A DNA stretch of 24,291 nt from contig JBFMDA010000021.1 of NCBI GenBank assembly GCA_040754255.1, positions 1 through 24,291 on the forward strand, in the 5' to 3' direction. The notes below the pieces were generated by a model that saw only the letters and a program-made list of their open reading frames with translations, was not told the origin of the DNA and searched no databases. A program made the position numbers and the translations under genes. Positions 11,762 to 19,083 of this stretch are shown here, piece after piece. The stretch's first letter is position 1. Each line of letters begins with the position of its first letter. The DNA comes from SURF-25 sp040754255. GTDB lineage: Bacteria; Omnitrophota; Gorgyraeia; Gygaellales; Profunditerraquicolaceae.

Positions 11762-11789
11762 ACTATAGCATATTTTTTTTGTTTTTCAA
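11762..11789 (-). promoter_or_regulatory. Promoter of the lytic transglycosylase gene
   Basis: On the minus strand TTGAAA (11784-11789) and TATAGT (11762-11767) are 16 bp apart; the spacer is A-rich. Transcription should start near 11755, about 50 nt before the start codon. Confidence 0.65.
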
Positions 11790-11863
11790 GCCCCTAGTCC
11801 ACGATTTTTTTTAGCGCGGGGATAGCAATGAGGAAGATAGTTGCAACAGACTGGTAATAAATA

Positions 11864-11895
11864 AGTTGAGGCTGAGGCTAAGGTTAAGGTAGTGA
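11864..11895. repeat. GAGGCT/AAGGTT degenerate repeat block
   Basis: AAGTTGAGGCTGAGGCTAAG with further units. It lies between the lytic transglycosylase promoter and the candidate structured RNA. The gene-free stretch 11706-12114 thus holds two promoters, this block, the structured RNA and a terminator. Confidence 0.7.
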
Positions 11896-11923
11896 ATGAG
11901 GGCAGGCAAATTATTTTTGGGGA

Positions 11924-11954
11924 AAACAAAAAACCCCGAAACTATCGGGGTTTT
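11924..11954 (-). terminator. Bidirectional intrinsic terminator
   Basis: CCCCGA and TCGGGG form the stem (11934-11950). T-rich tails lie on both sides, the stronger on the minus strand. Confidence 0.88.
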
Positions 11955-12012
11955 ATGTAGGTGATAGGCCTTTTAGCCTGCGCTATCGAGCCAACCTCCT
12001 GGTTATCTTTTC
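11924..12012 (-). ncRNA. Candidate structured RNA of about 90 nt, unknown family
   Basis: On the minus strand a weak promoter (TTGATT-19-TACTAT, plus-strand 12018-12048) leads into a compact fold: AACC-AGGA-GGTT, then AGGT...ACCT enclosing GAT-AGCGC-AGGC-TAAAAG-GCCT-ATC. An intrinsic terminator CCCCGA...TCGGGG with TTTTTTGTTTT follows. No start codon with a ribosome-binding site lies inside. It could be a small RNA or a distant leader of the lytic transglycosylase gene, though that gene has its own promoter. Family not recognised. Confidence 0.5.
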
Positions 12013-12078
12013 TTTATATAGTATTGCACTATTTTCAGCAAAAATCAAGCCCTCGCACCTTAAAGGCGATGAAGCGTA

Positions 12079-12107
12079 TTGACAGGCAGAGGGGGTTGTG
12101 TTACAAA
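12079..12107 (+). promoter_or_regulatory. Promoter of the BatD-like gene
   Basis: TTGACA (12079-12084) and TACAAA (12102-12107) are 17 bp apart. The start of transcription would fall at the ATG at 12115, with no ribosome-binding site, so a leaderless mRNA is likely. Confidence 0.55.
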
Positions 12108-12114
12108 TGATACC

Positions 12115-12549
12115 ATGAAACGCACTCTCTGGTTCATTGCTGTTTTTGTGTGTATGCTGTGCAGGGCCCTGTATGCCCAGACCAGCATTCAGGCCGAGGT
12201 TGACAAAACTGAAGTCGCAATAGATGGGCAGCTTACCTATATATTAACTATTATTAGCACAGAAAAAGAAATCCCGCTGCCGGTTATCTCAACGTTTTCA
12301 GGCTTTAAGATCATATCACAGGTACATTCCTCCAGTTTTTCTTTTGACAAGGATGTGCGCAAAAGTACGGTAATCTATGCCTTTGCCCTTAAGCCCAGGA
12401 AGGCCGGTATCTTTGTCATCAGCCCCAGCATTGTGAAGGCGGGCAAAGGGGAATTGGCTACGCGGCCGTTCGTCATCGAAGTAGTGGCACAAAAGCAGCA
12501 AGCGGATAAAAAAGCCGTGCGCAAAGAGGAATATAAAGAGCTTCCTTAG
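12115..12549 (+). CDS. Exported BatD-like single-domain protein
   Basis: From ATG 12115 the product is 144 aa. Residues 1-21 form a signal peptide (LWFIAVFVCMLCRALYA). The mature part matches the first immunoglobulin-like domain of BatD/oxygen-tolerance proteins: IQAEVDKTEVAIDGQLTYIL, LPVISTFSGFKIISQ, SSSFSFDKDVRKST, LKPRKAGIFVISPSIVKAGK and RPFVIEVV. Full BatD proteins are several hundred residues and end in a membrane helix; here only one domain is present, followed by a charged tail. No other Bat gene (BatA, BatB, MoxR) is nearby, so the role is unclear. A non-ATG start further upstream is less likely because it lies in the promoter. Confidence 0.78.
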   Translation: MKRTLWFIAVFVCMLCRALYAQTSIQAEVDKTEVAIDGQLTYILTIISTEKEIPLPVISTFSGFKIISQVHSSSFSFDKDVRKSTVIYAFALKPRKAGIFVISPSIVKAGKGELATRPFVIEVVAQKQQADKKAVRKEEYKELP

Positions 12550-12585
12550 GGTATTTTTTTTCAGGCCGCAATAACTTTGTATCAA

Positions 12586-14721
12586 ATGGAAAAACTACAG
12601 CACATAGCACTTAGGTATGTGAAGGGTATAGGGCCGCAAAAGGCAAAACTTTTTGCCAGTGCCGGTATCGAGAGCATCGAAGACCTGCTGTATTATTTCC
12701 CGAGGCGCTATGAGGACCGTACCCGCTTATGCACAATTGCTGAGTTAAAAGAAGGCCAGGCCTCTACCGTTAAGGCGAAGGTGCTCTCTAGCAGGCAGCA
12801 CACCTCTTTCCGCAGGAGGGGGTTTAGTATTACCGAGGCATTGGTAGGGGATGACAGCGGCGCAATCGTATGCGTGTGGTTTAACCAGCCGTACCTGAAA
12901 AATTATTTTAAACCAGGAGGCTATTTTATACTCTTTGGGAAAGTAGAGCGTTATGCAGGCAGGCTGCAGATGAGCTCTCCGGAGTTTGAGCCGGCCGATA
13001 CAGAATCGCAGGAATCGCTTAGCTCCGGGAGAATGGTGCCGATTTACCCGCTTCCCGAAGGGATTACCCAGCGTAATTTCCGCCAGTTAATCAAACACTG
13101 CCTTGACAAATACCTGACCAAGCTTACAGATTTCCTGCCTTTTGAGATCAGGTCAAGGTCTAACCTGTTGAATCTGGCAAAGAGCCTGCTCAATATTCAT
13201 TTTCCCGAGTCAGAGCAACTGCAGAAACAGGCGTACGAAAGGCTTTCATTTGAGGAATTCCTGCTTTTTCAACTGCCGCTGGTCATCAGAAAGGCACGCC
13301 GCGCCCAAAAGCAGGGTATTGCGCACAAGGTTGACGGAGAATTGACAGGGGAATTTTTAAAAAGGCTTCCCTTTACCCTGACCGCCGGCCAGCAGAAAGC
13401 ACTCAAGGAGATTAAGGAAGACATGGCGTCTGCATTGGGTATGCAGCGCCTATTACAGGGGGACGTGGGTTCAGGCAAGACCGTAGTGGCAACCATTGCG
13501 AGCCTGATGGCAATACAGGGAGGCTATCAAGCGGCTTTTATGGCCCCTACGGAGATACTGGCAAAGCAGCATTACGAAAAAATAAAGTCGCAGTGTTCAT
13601 CGCAAGGCGCTGAATGCAATACGCACAACGCACGACGCACAACCCGGATGCGTTCGCTTGGAGGAGTACGGATATGCCTGTTGACCGGCAGCGGCGACAG
13701 CAGAGAAAAAGGCCGCATTATCAAAGATATAAAGAGCGGGAAAGCCGACCTTGTAATCGGCACGCACGCGCTCCTTGAAGAAGGTATACAATTCTTGCGG
13801 CTGGGGCTCGTTATTATTGACGAGCAGCATAAATTCGGGGTAGGCCAGCGCGCCTTGTTGCCTCAAAAGGGCCCTAATCCCGACGTACTGATTATGACTG
13901 CTACGCCTATCCCGCGCACGCTGGCAATTACCCTTTACGGCGATTTAGATATTTCGGTAATCCGCGAATTGCCGCCAGGCAGAGGCGCGATTAAAACAAT
14001 GGTATTTACCGCCGAGGAAAAGGATAAAGCCTATGCGCTTGCCAGGGAGCAGGCCAGGCAGACCAGGCAGGTCTACTGCGTGTATCCGGTCATCGAAGAA
14101 TCATACGCCCTTGATATTGCGGGAGCGAAAAAGATGTACGAGAAGTTCAAAACGGATGATTTTAAGGAATTTCGCATCGGCCTTATCCATGGCCGCATGC
14201 CACAGGGCGAGCAGGATGCAGTCATGCTGCGTTTCAAGCAGCAAGAAATAGATATCCTTGTTTCGACTACAGTGCTTGAAGTCGGCATTGATGTGCCTTC
14301 AGCGACCTGTATGATAGTAGAGCATGCCGAGCGTTTCGGCCTTGCCCAGCTTCATCAATTGCGGGGCAGGGTGGGCAGGGGCTCTCATGAATCGTTTTGC
14401 CTCCTGATTGCCGACGCATCGACCCAGGAGGCAAGGGCCCGTCTTTCAGCAATGGCCAAATATAGCGACGGTTTCCGTATTGCCGAGCAGGATTTAAAGA
14501 TCCGGGGGCCAGGGGAATTTTTTGGCAGGCGCCAACACGGCCTTACCGAGCTTAAGATCGGTAATCCGCTGGAGCAGATGCAGCTGTTGCGCCAGGCGCG
14601 CCAGGAGGCTATCAGGCTTATTGCCCGCGATCCCGACCTGCACGAAAAAACGCACTGCGCATTAAAAGACAAACTGTTGGAAAGGTTTCCCGAATACAAG
14701 GAGTGTACTGTTGCCGGATAA
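12586..14721 (+). CDS. recG: ATP-dependent DNA helicase RecG
   Basis: RecG unwinds stalled replication forks and branched DNA. The wedge/OB domain is at residues ~1-230 (VKGIGPQKAKLF, DLLYYFPRRYEDRT). The helicase core has Walker A GDVGSGKT (K298), APTEILAKQHYE (motif Ia), DEQH (412-415), MTATPIPRTLAIT (motif III), VSTTVLEVGIDVP and QLRGRVGRG (V and VI). The C-terminus has DGFRIAEQDLKIRGPGEFFG, diagnostic of RecG. I chose ATG 12586 over a TTG at 12577; neither has a ribosome-binding site. Residues ~338-358 (between motif Ia and LLTGS) are encoded by a TACGCA-type repeat and look like an insertion of about 20 residues; they read QGAECNTHNARRTTRM, unlike relatives. The frame stays open. Confidence 0.97.
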   Translation: MEKLQHIALRYVKGIGPQKAKLFASAGIESIEDLLYYFPRRYEDRTRLCTIAELKEGQASTVKAKVLSSRQHTSFRRRGFSITEALVGDDSGAIVCVWFNQPYLKNYFKPGGYFILFGKVERYAGRLQMSSPEFEPADTESQESLSSGRMVPIYPLPEGITQRNFRQLIKHCLDKYLTKLTDFLPFEIRSRSNLLNLAKSLLNIHFPESEQLQKQAYERLSFEEFLLFQLPLVIRKARRAQKQGIAHKVDGELTGEFLKRLPFTLTAGQQKALKEIKEDMASALGMQRLLQGDVGSGKTVVATIASLMAIQGGYQAAFMAPTEILAKQHYEKIKSQCSSQGAECNTHNARRTTRMRSLGGVRICLLTGSGDSREKGRIIKDIKSGKADLVIGTHALLEEGIQFLRLGLVIIDEQHKFGVGQRALLPQKGPNPDVLIMTATPIPRTLAITLYGDLDISVIRELPPGRGAIKTMVFTAEEKDKAYALAREQARQTRQVYCVYPVIEESYALDIAGAKKMYEKFKTDDFKEFRIGLIHGRMPQGEQDAVMLRFKQQEIDILVSTTVLEVGIDVPSATCMIVEHAERFGLAQLHQLRGRVGRGSHESFCLLIADASTQEARARLSAMAKYSDGFRIAEQDLKIRGPGEFFGRRQHGLTELKIGNPLEQMQLLRQARQEAIRLIARDPDLHEKTHCALKDKLLERFPEYKECTVAG
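13600..13655 (+). repeat. TACGCACAACGC-type repeat inside recG
   Basis: GCAATACGCACAACGCACGA and the flanking bases match the style of the intergenic TACGCA repeats at 23830-23880 and 10425-10490. They lie in frame in a variable loop of RecG. Confidence 0.7.
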
Positions 14722-16273
14722 AAAAGGCATAACACAGAATGTAGCAATTATGCTTGGAGCTTGTCTGCTGTTGGGGTTTGTATTGCGTATGCAATCCCTT
14801 AGCAGCCGATCACTCTGGACCGATGAGTTTTTTACGCTGTTTCTTTCAACCGGCCACGGTGATGAGGTGAGCCGTTTGATTGCGGCTAACGGCACGCAGG
14901 GTATAACTGCCTATAGGGCAGGAGCATTGAAGCAGTTCCTACGTAACGATGCCTCCAAGGGTATCCGGGATGTGCTGCGCGGAGTGCTGGCCACTGACAC
15001 GCATCCGCCGCTGTATTACGGCATTATGCATTACTGGCTGAAGGTGTTCGGAGACTCCGCTGTGCCGGCAAGGATGTTTTCCGTGTGCGTAGGGCTTATT
15101 GCGGTGTTGCTGGCGTATGGCGTCGGGCTTTATCTTTTCGACAGGCACGCCGCTATTTTCTCCGCATTAGTTATCAGCTGTATTAGTATTGCGGTACGGT
15201 TTTCCCAGGAGGCGCGTTCTTACAGCCTGGTAATCGCACTAGGCTTATTGTCGTGGCTGTTGCTGTTGAGGTTTGAAAGGAATAAGCGCACAGGAGATAT
15301 CATCGGGTTCCTTGTTGTCAACGCACTCGGCATGTACTCCCACTATTTCTACCTTTTTATTTCTCTTGGGCAATTCCTTTATTTTTCATTTCGCTACAGG
15401 AATATTGTTTCTCTGCTCCAGCGGTATTACCTGGCATTCCTGGCTTCATGGGCCCTATACGCCCCGTGGGCTGCAGAGGTGCTGCACAAGGGGTATAATT
15501 TCCGCCTCGTTGAGTGGGCGTTTGGATACCCGGGCATAAAAGATAAGTTGTTTGAAGTATTGCGCGGGCCCGGCCGCTATTTTTTCCTCTCCGATACATA
15601 TCCGGCATTGCTTTTTGTACTGGGGGCATTGTGTTTCTTTATGCTTGGGGCGTTTTGGAGAGGGAGGAAAAAGAGCCCTGCGTATTCCGCAGCGGTCGCA
15701 TTTTGTCTTTGCATAACCGCAGTGCCGCTCCTTGCCATCTGCGGCATCGACCTGCTGCAGCAGGGTGCGCTATTGAAGCAGGTACGTTTCTGGGTATTTC
15801 CTTTTATAGGGTGCATTCCTGTGCTCGGCTATTGTATGAGCCGTCTATACCGTAAGAACAAGGTCGTTTCTTTTGCGGTAATCTTTTTGCTGGTAGCAGC
15901 AACGCATGCGGCAGGCAGCATGCAGTTTGGGCCGGCGCCGTTGTATGCCAGCCAGTATATGCATGCGCGATCGCAAGGCAGCATACGCGGGGTCATTGTA
16001 TTCGATATACGCAGCGTTGTGTTTGCGCAGTCCTTTTACCTTGATGACGGAACATACGTGGTGCCTGTTTCAAACCTCGCGCAGCTGTATCAGGCAGTTT
16101 CTTTTTTGTCTTCGCATCATGCGAGGCGGATATTCATCGTCAGGCACTATCACCCCACCGGCGCATCATTGATGAGCAGCCCGTTTATGGAAAAAGACCT
16201 TCATTTCAAGGGGTATACGCGCGTATCGTCAATGCGCAGGGATTATACCGCACTCACGGAGTATGCACAATGA
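14711..16273 (+). CDS. Integral-membrane glycosyltransferase, PMT/ArnT (GT39/GT83) type
   Basis: The 520-aa protein has about ten hydrophobic helices. LWTDEFFT (D38-E39 in the first external loop) and DTHPPLYYGIMHYWLKVFG (from D96) are the signature of polyprenyl-phosphate-sugar-dependent transferases. FSQEARSYSL fits the second conserved loop. The acceptor (lipid A, protein or another glycan) cannot be told. I accept the TTG start at 14711: AAGGAG lies 7 bp before it and the gene then overlaps the end of recG by 11 bp. An ATG at 14750 is the alternative. It ends in an ATGA overlap with rsmD, so it is part of the operon. Confidence 0.88.
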   Translation: MPDKKGITQNVAIMLGACLLLGFVLRMQSLSSRSLWTDEFFTLFLSTGHGDEVSRLIAANGTQGITAYRAGALKQFLRNDASKGIRDVLRGVLATDTHPPLYYGIMHYWLKVFGDSAVPARMFSVCVGLIAVLLAYGVGLYLFDRHAAIFSALVISCISIAVRFSQEARSYSLVIALGLLSWLLLLRFERNKRTGDIIGFLVVNALGMYSHYFYLFISLGQFLYFSFRYRNIVSLLQRYYLAFLASWALYAPWAAEVLHKGYNFRLVEWAFGYPGIKDKLFEVLRGPGRYFFLSDTYPALLFVLGALCFFMLGAFWRGRKKSPAYSAAVAFCLCITAVPLLAICGIDLLQQGALLKQVRFWVFPFIGCIPVLGYCMSRLYRKNKVVSFAVIFLLVAATHAAGSMQFGPAPLYASQYMHARSQGSIRGVIVFDIRSVVFAQSFYLDDGTYVVPVSNLAQLYQAVSFLSSHHARRIFIVRHYHPTGASLMSSPFMEKDLHFKGYTRVSSMRRDYTALTEYAQ

Positions 16274-16845
16274 GGATCATCGCGGGGCTTTACAAAGGAA
16301 GGCAGGTCAAAACACCCAGGGGCATACGGCCAACCCAGGATAAGGTCAGGAAGGCTTTATTTGATATCCTTGGAGACATAAGCGGCCTTTCGTTCCTTGA
16401 ATTGTACGCCGGCTCAGGGGCAATAGGTTTTGAGGCGCTCTCCCGGGGCGTATCAGAGCTTGCGCTGGTTGAATATAACCGCGACTGCGTGCGCGCAATT
16501 AATGAAAATATCCGCACGTTGCAACCCAAGGCCTGCCGCGTATATGCCCGGGAAGTGAAGGAGGCGCTCGAAGGGTTTTCCCGGGATCAGGTACGTTTTG
16601 ACATCGTGTTCATGGACCCCCCATACCATAAAGAGGACGCAAAAAAAACCTTGCAAACGCTGGGGGCTTATGATATATTAACCGCCGATGGTTTTGTCGT
16701 TGTTGAGCATTTTAAGAAAGACTCACTCCCTGAGGCGGCAGGAAGCCTGATTTTATTCCGTCAGAAGAAATACGCCGACACCCTGTTATCCTTCTATAAA
16801 AAAGGCCCGTTTAACCCCTACTATAACGGCACTGCACAGGCATGA
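16270..16845 (+). CDS. rsmD: 16S rRNA (guanine966-N2)-methyltransferase RsmD
   Basis: The 191-aa protein starts MRIIAGLYKGRQVKTPRG, then RPTQDKVRKALFDIL, the classic RsmD N-terminus. The SAM-binding loop is LELYAGSGAIGFEALSRG, and the catalytic motif is FMDPPYHKED (DPPY). It methylates G966 of 16S rRNA in the assembling 30S subunit. ATGA overlaps join it to the glycosyltransferase gene and to coaD; the rsmD-coaD pair is conserved in many bacteria. Confidence 0.96.
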   Translation: MRIIAGLYKGRQVKTPRGIRPTQDKVRKALFDILGDISGLSFLELYAGSGAIGFEALSRGVSELALVEYNRDCVRAINENIRTLQPKACRVYAREVKEALEGFSRDQVRFDIVFMDPPYHKEDAKKTLQTLGAYDILTADGFVVVEHFKKDSLPEAAGSLILFRQKKYADTLLSFYKKGPFNPYYNGTAQA

Positions 16846-17354
16846 AAAAAGCCACCAAGGCGATATATCCCGGTACATTCGACCCGCTTACGTACGGCCA
16901 CATTGATATCATACGCCGCGCGCGCGAGATTTTTCCCGAGGTCATTGTGGCAGTCGCAAAGAACCCCGGAAAGAAGCCGTTTTTTAGCGTTACCGAAAGG
17001 GTGAAAATGGCCAGGCAGGCAACTGCGGGCATTCCAGGCGTTGTCGTCACTGAGTTTGACGGGCTGCTAGTGCAATTTGCCCGCGCACATAACGCAAAGG
17101 TGCTGATACGCGGAATTCGCATGATTTCCGATTTCGAATATGAATTCCAGATGGCATTGACCAATAGGAAGCTTGCGTCTGATATCGAGACTATCTTCCT
17201 GATGCCCCATGAGGCCTACAGTTACCTTTCCTCAAAGCTTTTAAAAGAAGCTGCCTCGCTCGGCGCGGATTTGTCCAGCTTTGTCCCCAAAGCCATTGAG
17301 CGCATACTAAAAAGAAAACTGCATGAGAATACACGTAAATCAGATACCGCTTGA
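16842..17354 (+). CDS. coaD: Phosphopantetheine adenylyltransferase
   Basis: The 170-aa protein has the nucleotidyltransferase motif AIYPGTFDPLTYGHIDII (T17-x-G-H20) and RGIRMISDFEYEFQMALTNR, with TIFLMPHEAYSYLSSKLLKE near the C-terminus (the second phosphate-binding motif, usually S-S-S/T-x-x-R/K). It makes dephospho-CoA from 4'-phosphopantetheine and ATP, the penultimate CoA step, and thereby also supplies the acyl-carrier-protein arm used by the fab genes downstream. Its 3' end overlaps the next gene by 32 bp. Confidence 0.97.
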   Translation: MKKATKAIYPGTFDPLTYGHIDIIRRAREIFPEVIVAVAKNPGKKPFFSVTERVKMARQATAGIPGVVVTEFDGLLVQFARAHNAKVLIRGIRMISDFEYEFQMALTNRKLASDIETIFLMPHEAYSYLSSKLLKEAASLGADLSSFVPKAIERILKRKLHENTRKSDTA

Positions 17355-17736
17355 GGGCTTGACCTTAGAAGAAGAGATTGACCCATGCAGCCTTGAGCTG
17401 GATACCGAAATGGTCAAGGCAGACAAGGCGATAAAGGTCAAGGCGGCTATCAGTAAAATCACCAATGCCGTAACCGCAGACATCATCTTGGATGCTACGG
17501 TGCGCATTACCTGTTGCCGCTGCCTCCAAGAGGCCCCGGTTAAGTACCATACGCAGTTAAAGCTGACGTATCCGGTGAGCCCTCAGGAACAGGAAATTAA
17601 TATGGACAAAGATATAAGAGAATATATAATGTTGGAATATCCGATAAAGACATTATGCAAGCCTGGCTGCAAGGGGTTGTGCCCGCAGTGCGGCAAAAAC
17701 TTAAACGAAGGAGGTTGTTCCTGTGCCATTACCTAA
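17323..17736 (+). CDS. DUF177/YceD-family protein
   Basis: The 137-aa product lies directly before rpmF, the standard position of YceD (DUF177), which has been linked to 23S rRNA accumulation. Visible elements are ILDATVRITCCRCLQEAPV (the family C-x2-C with strand), EYIMLEYPIKTLCKPGCKGL and CPQCGKNLNEGGCSC, a zinc-ribbon-like end. The start overlaps coaD by 32 bp; this ATG is kept because the family begins with a similar M-x-I-x-x-x-x-I/L-x-x-x-G pattern (MRIHVNQIPLEG). Confidence 0.88.
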   Translation: MRIHVNQIPLEGLTLEEEIDPCSLELDTEMVKADKAIKVKAAISKITNAVTADIILDATVRITCCRCLQEAPVKYHTQLKLTYPVSPQEQEINMDKDIREYIMLEYPIKTLCKPGCKGLCPQCGKNLNEGGCSCAIT

Positions 17737-17929
17737 AAGAAGACATTCCAGTGCCCGCGGTAGGAAAAGGCGCACTCACTGGAAACTCAAAAATACTTCT
17801 CTTACGCCCTGCCCGCAATGCAAAGAATTGAAGCTTCCTCATTGCATCTGCCGTGTCTGCGGTTACTATGACGGCAAGCAGGTCATCGAAATCGAAGTCA
17901 AAGAGAAAAAGCAGAAAGAGAAACGATAG
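17723..17929 (+). CDS. rpmF: 50S ribosomal protein L32
   Basis: The frame starts with GTG at 17723 after AAGGAGGTTGTTCCT and overlaps the DUF177 gene by 14 bp. MPLPKRRHSSARGRKRRTHW is the typical L32 N-terminus. The zinc-ribbon Cys are C30-x2-C33 and C43-x2-C46. The C-terminus is Lys-rich (KEKKQKEKR), making it slightly longer (68 aa) than many L32 proteins. Confidence 0.95.
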   Translation: MPLPKRRHSSARGRKRRTHWKLKNTSLTPCPQCKELKLPHCICRVCGYYDGKQVIEIEVKEKKQKEKR

Positions 17930-18050
17930 TATTCGTAGTAGTTCGTAGCAGTTTATAGCGTTTTTAGCGTTCGCTGCAGTTTGTGGCGAACACAATCAAC
18001 TGCAATAAACTGCAATCAACGCAACAAACTGCAACAAGCTATGAACGCAA
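17930..18050. repeat. Fold-back repeat between rpmF and plsX
   Basis: The left half (TTCGTAGCAGTTTATAGCG, TTTTAGCGTTCGCTGCAGTT) is roughly complementary to the right half (AACTGCAATAAACTGCAATC, AACTGCAACAAGCTATGAAC). The repeated unit is AACTGCAA. It replaces the short spacer usual between these two genes. Confidence 0.75.
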
Positions 18051-18072
18051 AAAACCAAATTCTCGGAAAAAT

Positions 18073-19071
18073 ATGAAGATTGTTGTCGATGCGATGGGCG
18101 GTGATTACGCCCCTGATGTGGTAATCCAAGGGGTTCAGGCTGCAGTTAAGGAGTACGCAGTTGACGTAGTATTGGTCGGGGACGAATTACAGATCAAGTC
18201 CTGCCTGGAAAGGCATAAAGCCGGTTCCCCCCGTATTACCGTATACCCTGCGCAGGAGATTATCGGGATGTCCGAGCCTGCAGCGGCCAGCGTGCGCAGA
18301 AAGAGGAACTCATCCATCGTCGTCGGTATTAACCTGGTGAAAAACGGCCAGGCAGATGCGTTTTTCAGCGCAGGCAATACGGGCGCAGTGGTGTGTGCGG
18401 CAACGTTATCCCTCGGGCTCCTGCCTGGTATTGAACGCCCCGGTATCGGCATAGTAATGCCGACCATACAGGGGGCTTCTATCGTCATTGATGTAGGCGC
18501 AAACATCGACCCTAAGCCGAGCCAGCTTCTTCAGTACGGTATCATGGCCGGCCTTTATTTTGAACATATACTGAAACGGCCGAATCCCAAGGTCGGGCTT
18601 TTAAACGTCGGAGAAGAAGAGACCAAGGGGACCGAATTTATGAAAGAGACGCATGAGCTGCTTTCAAACAGCCCTCTTAATTTTATCGGCAACGTGGAAG
18701 GCAAGGATTTATTTTCGGGTAAATGCGATGTGATTGTCTGTGACGGCTTTGTAGGCAATGTCGCGCTTAAGGTGTCCGAGAGCGTTGCCGAAGCCATACA
18801 GATTTTTTTAAAAAGGCACCTTTTGAGCAATCTATGGGGTAAGATCGGGCTCCTGTTCCTTTTGCCGAGCCTTAAAAAATTTAAGAAAGAGGTTGATTAT
18901 TCGGAATACGGAGGCGCACCTCTCCTGGGCATTGACGGCATCGTCATTATCGGCCACGGCCGCTCTAATAAGAATGCCATCAAAAACGCCATCAGGGTTG
19001 CCAAAGAGGAAGTGGAGCGCCGGTTTAACGAAAAGATTACGGAGGCAATAAGGCCTTTGCCGCAGGCATAA
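18073..19071 (+). CDS. plsX: Phosphate acyltransferase PlsX
   Basis: From ATG 18073 the product is 332 aa, normal for PlsX. The start MKIVVDAMGGDYAPDVVIQG is the family hallmark; later motifs are RRKRNSSIVVGINLVKNGQADAF, SAGNTGAVVCAATLSLG, DVGANIDPKPSQLLQYGIMA, GLLNVGEEETKGTE and FIGNVEGKDLF. It converts acyl-ACP to acyl-phosphate for phospholipid synthesis. In-frame starts upstream (from 17983) lie in the repeat and are rejected. The order rpmF-plsX-fab is conserved. Confidence 0.97.
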   Translation: MKIVVDAMGGDYAPDVVIQGVQAAVKEYAVDVVLVGDELQIKSCLERHKAGSPRITVYPAQEIIGMSEPAAASVRRKRNSSIVVGINLVKNGQADAFFSAGNTGAVVCAATLSLGLLPGIERPGIGIVMPTIQGASIVIDVGANIDPKPSQLLQYGIMAGLYFEHILKRPNPKVGLLNVGEEETKGTEFMKETHELLSNSPLNFIGNVEGKDLFSGKCDVIVCDGFVGNVALKVSESVAEAIQIFLKRHLLSNLWGKIGLLFLLPSLKKFKKEVDYSEYGGAPLLGIDGIVIIGHGRSNKNAIKNAIRVAKEEVERRFNEKITEAIRPLPQA

Positions 19072-19083
19072 GGCGCTTTTATC

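Noticed and set aside
11960..12000. CCAGGAGGTTGGCT on the minus strand resembles the L11-binding region of 23S rRNA
   Set aside because: The match is only 14 nt and the following bases do not continue the rRNA sequence or its fold; probably coincidence.
13600..13655. Repeat tracts (recG, 3413-3457, 23808-23880) as a CRISPR array
   Set aside because: Units are short, degenerate and contiguous, with no constant-length repeats and spacers, and no cas genes are present.
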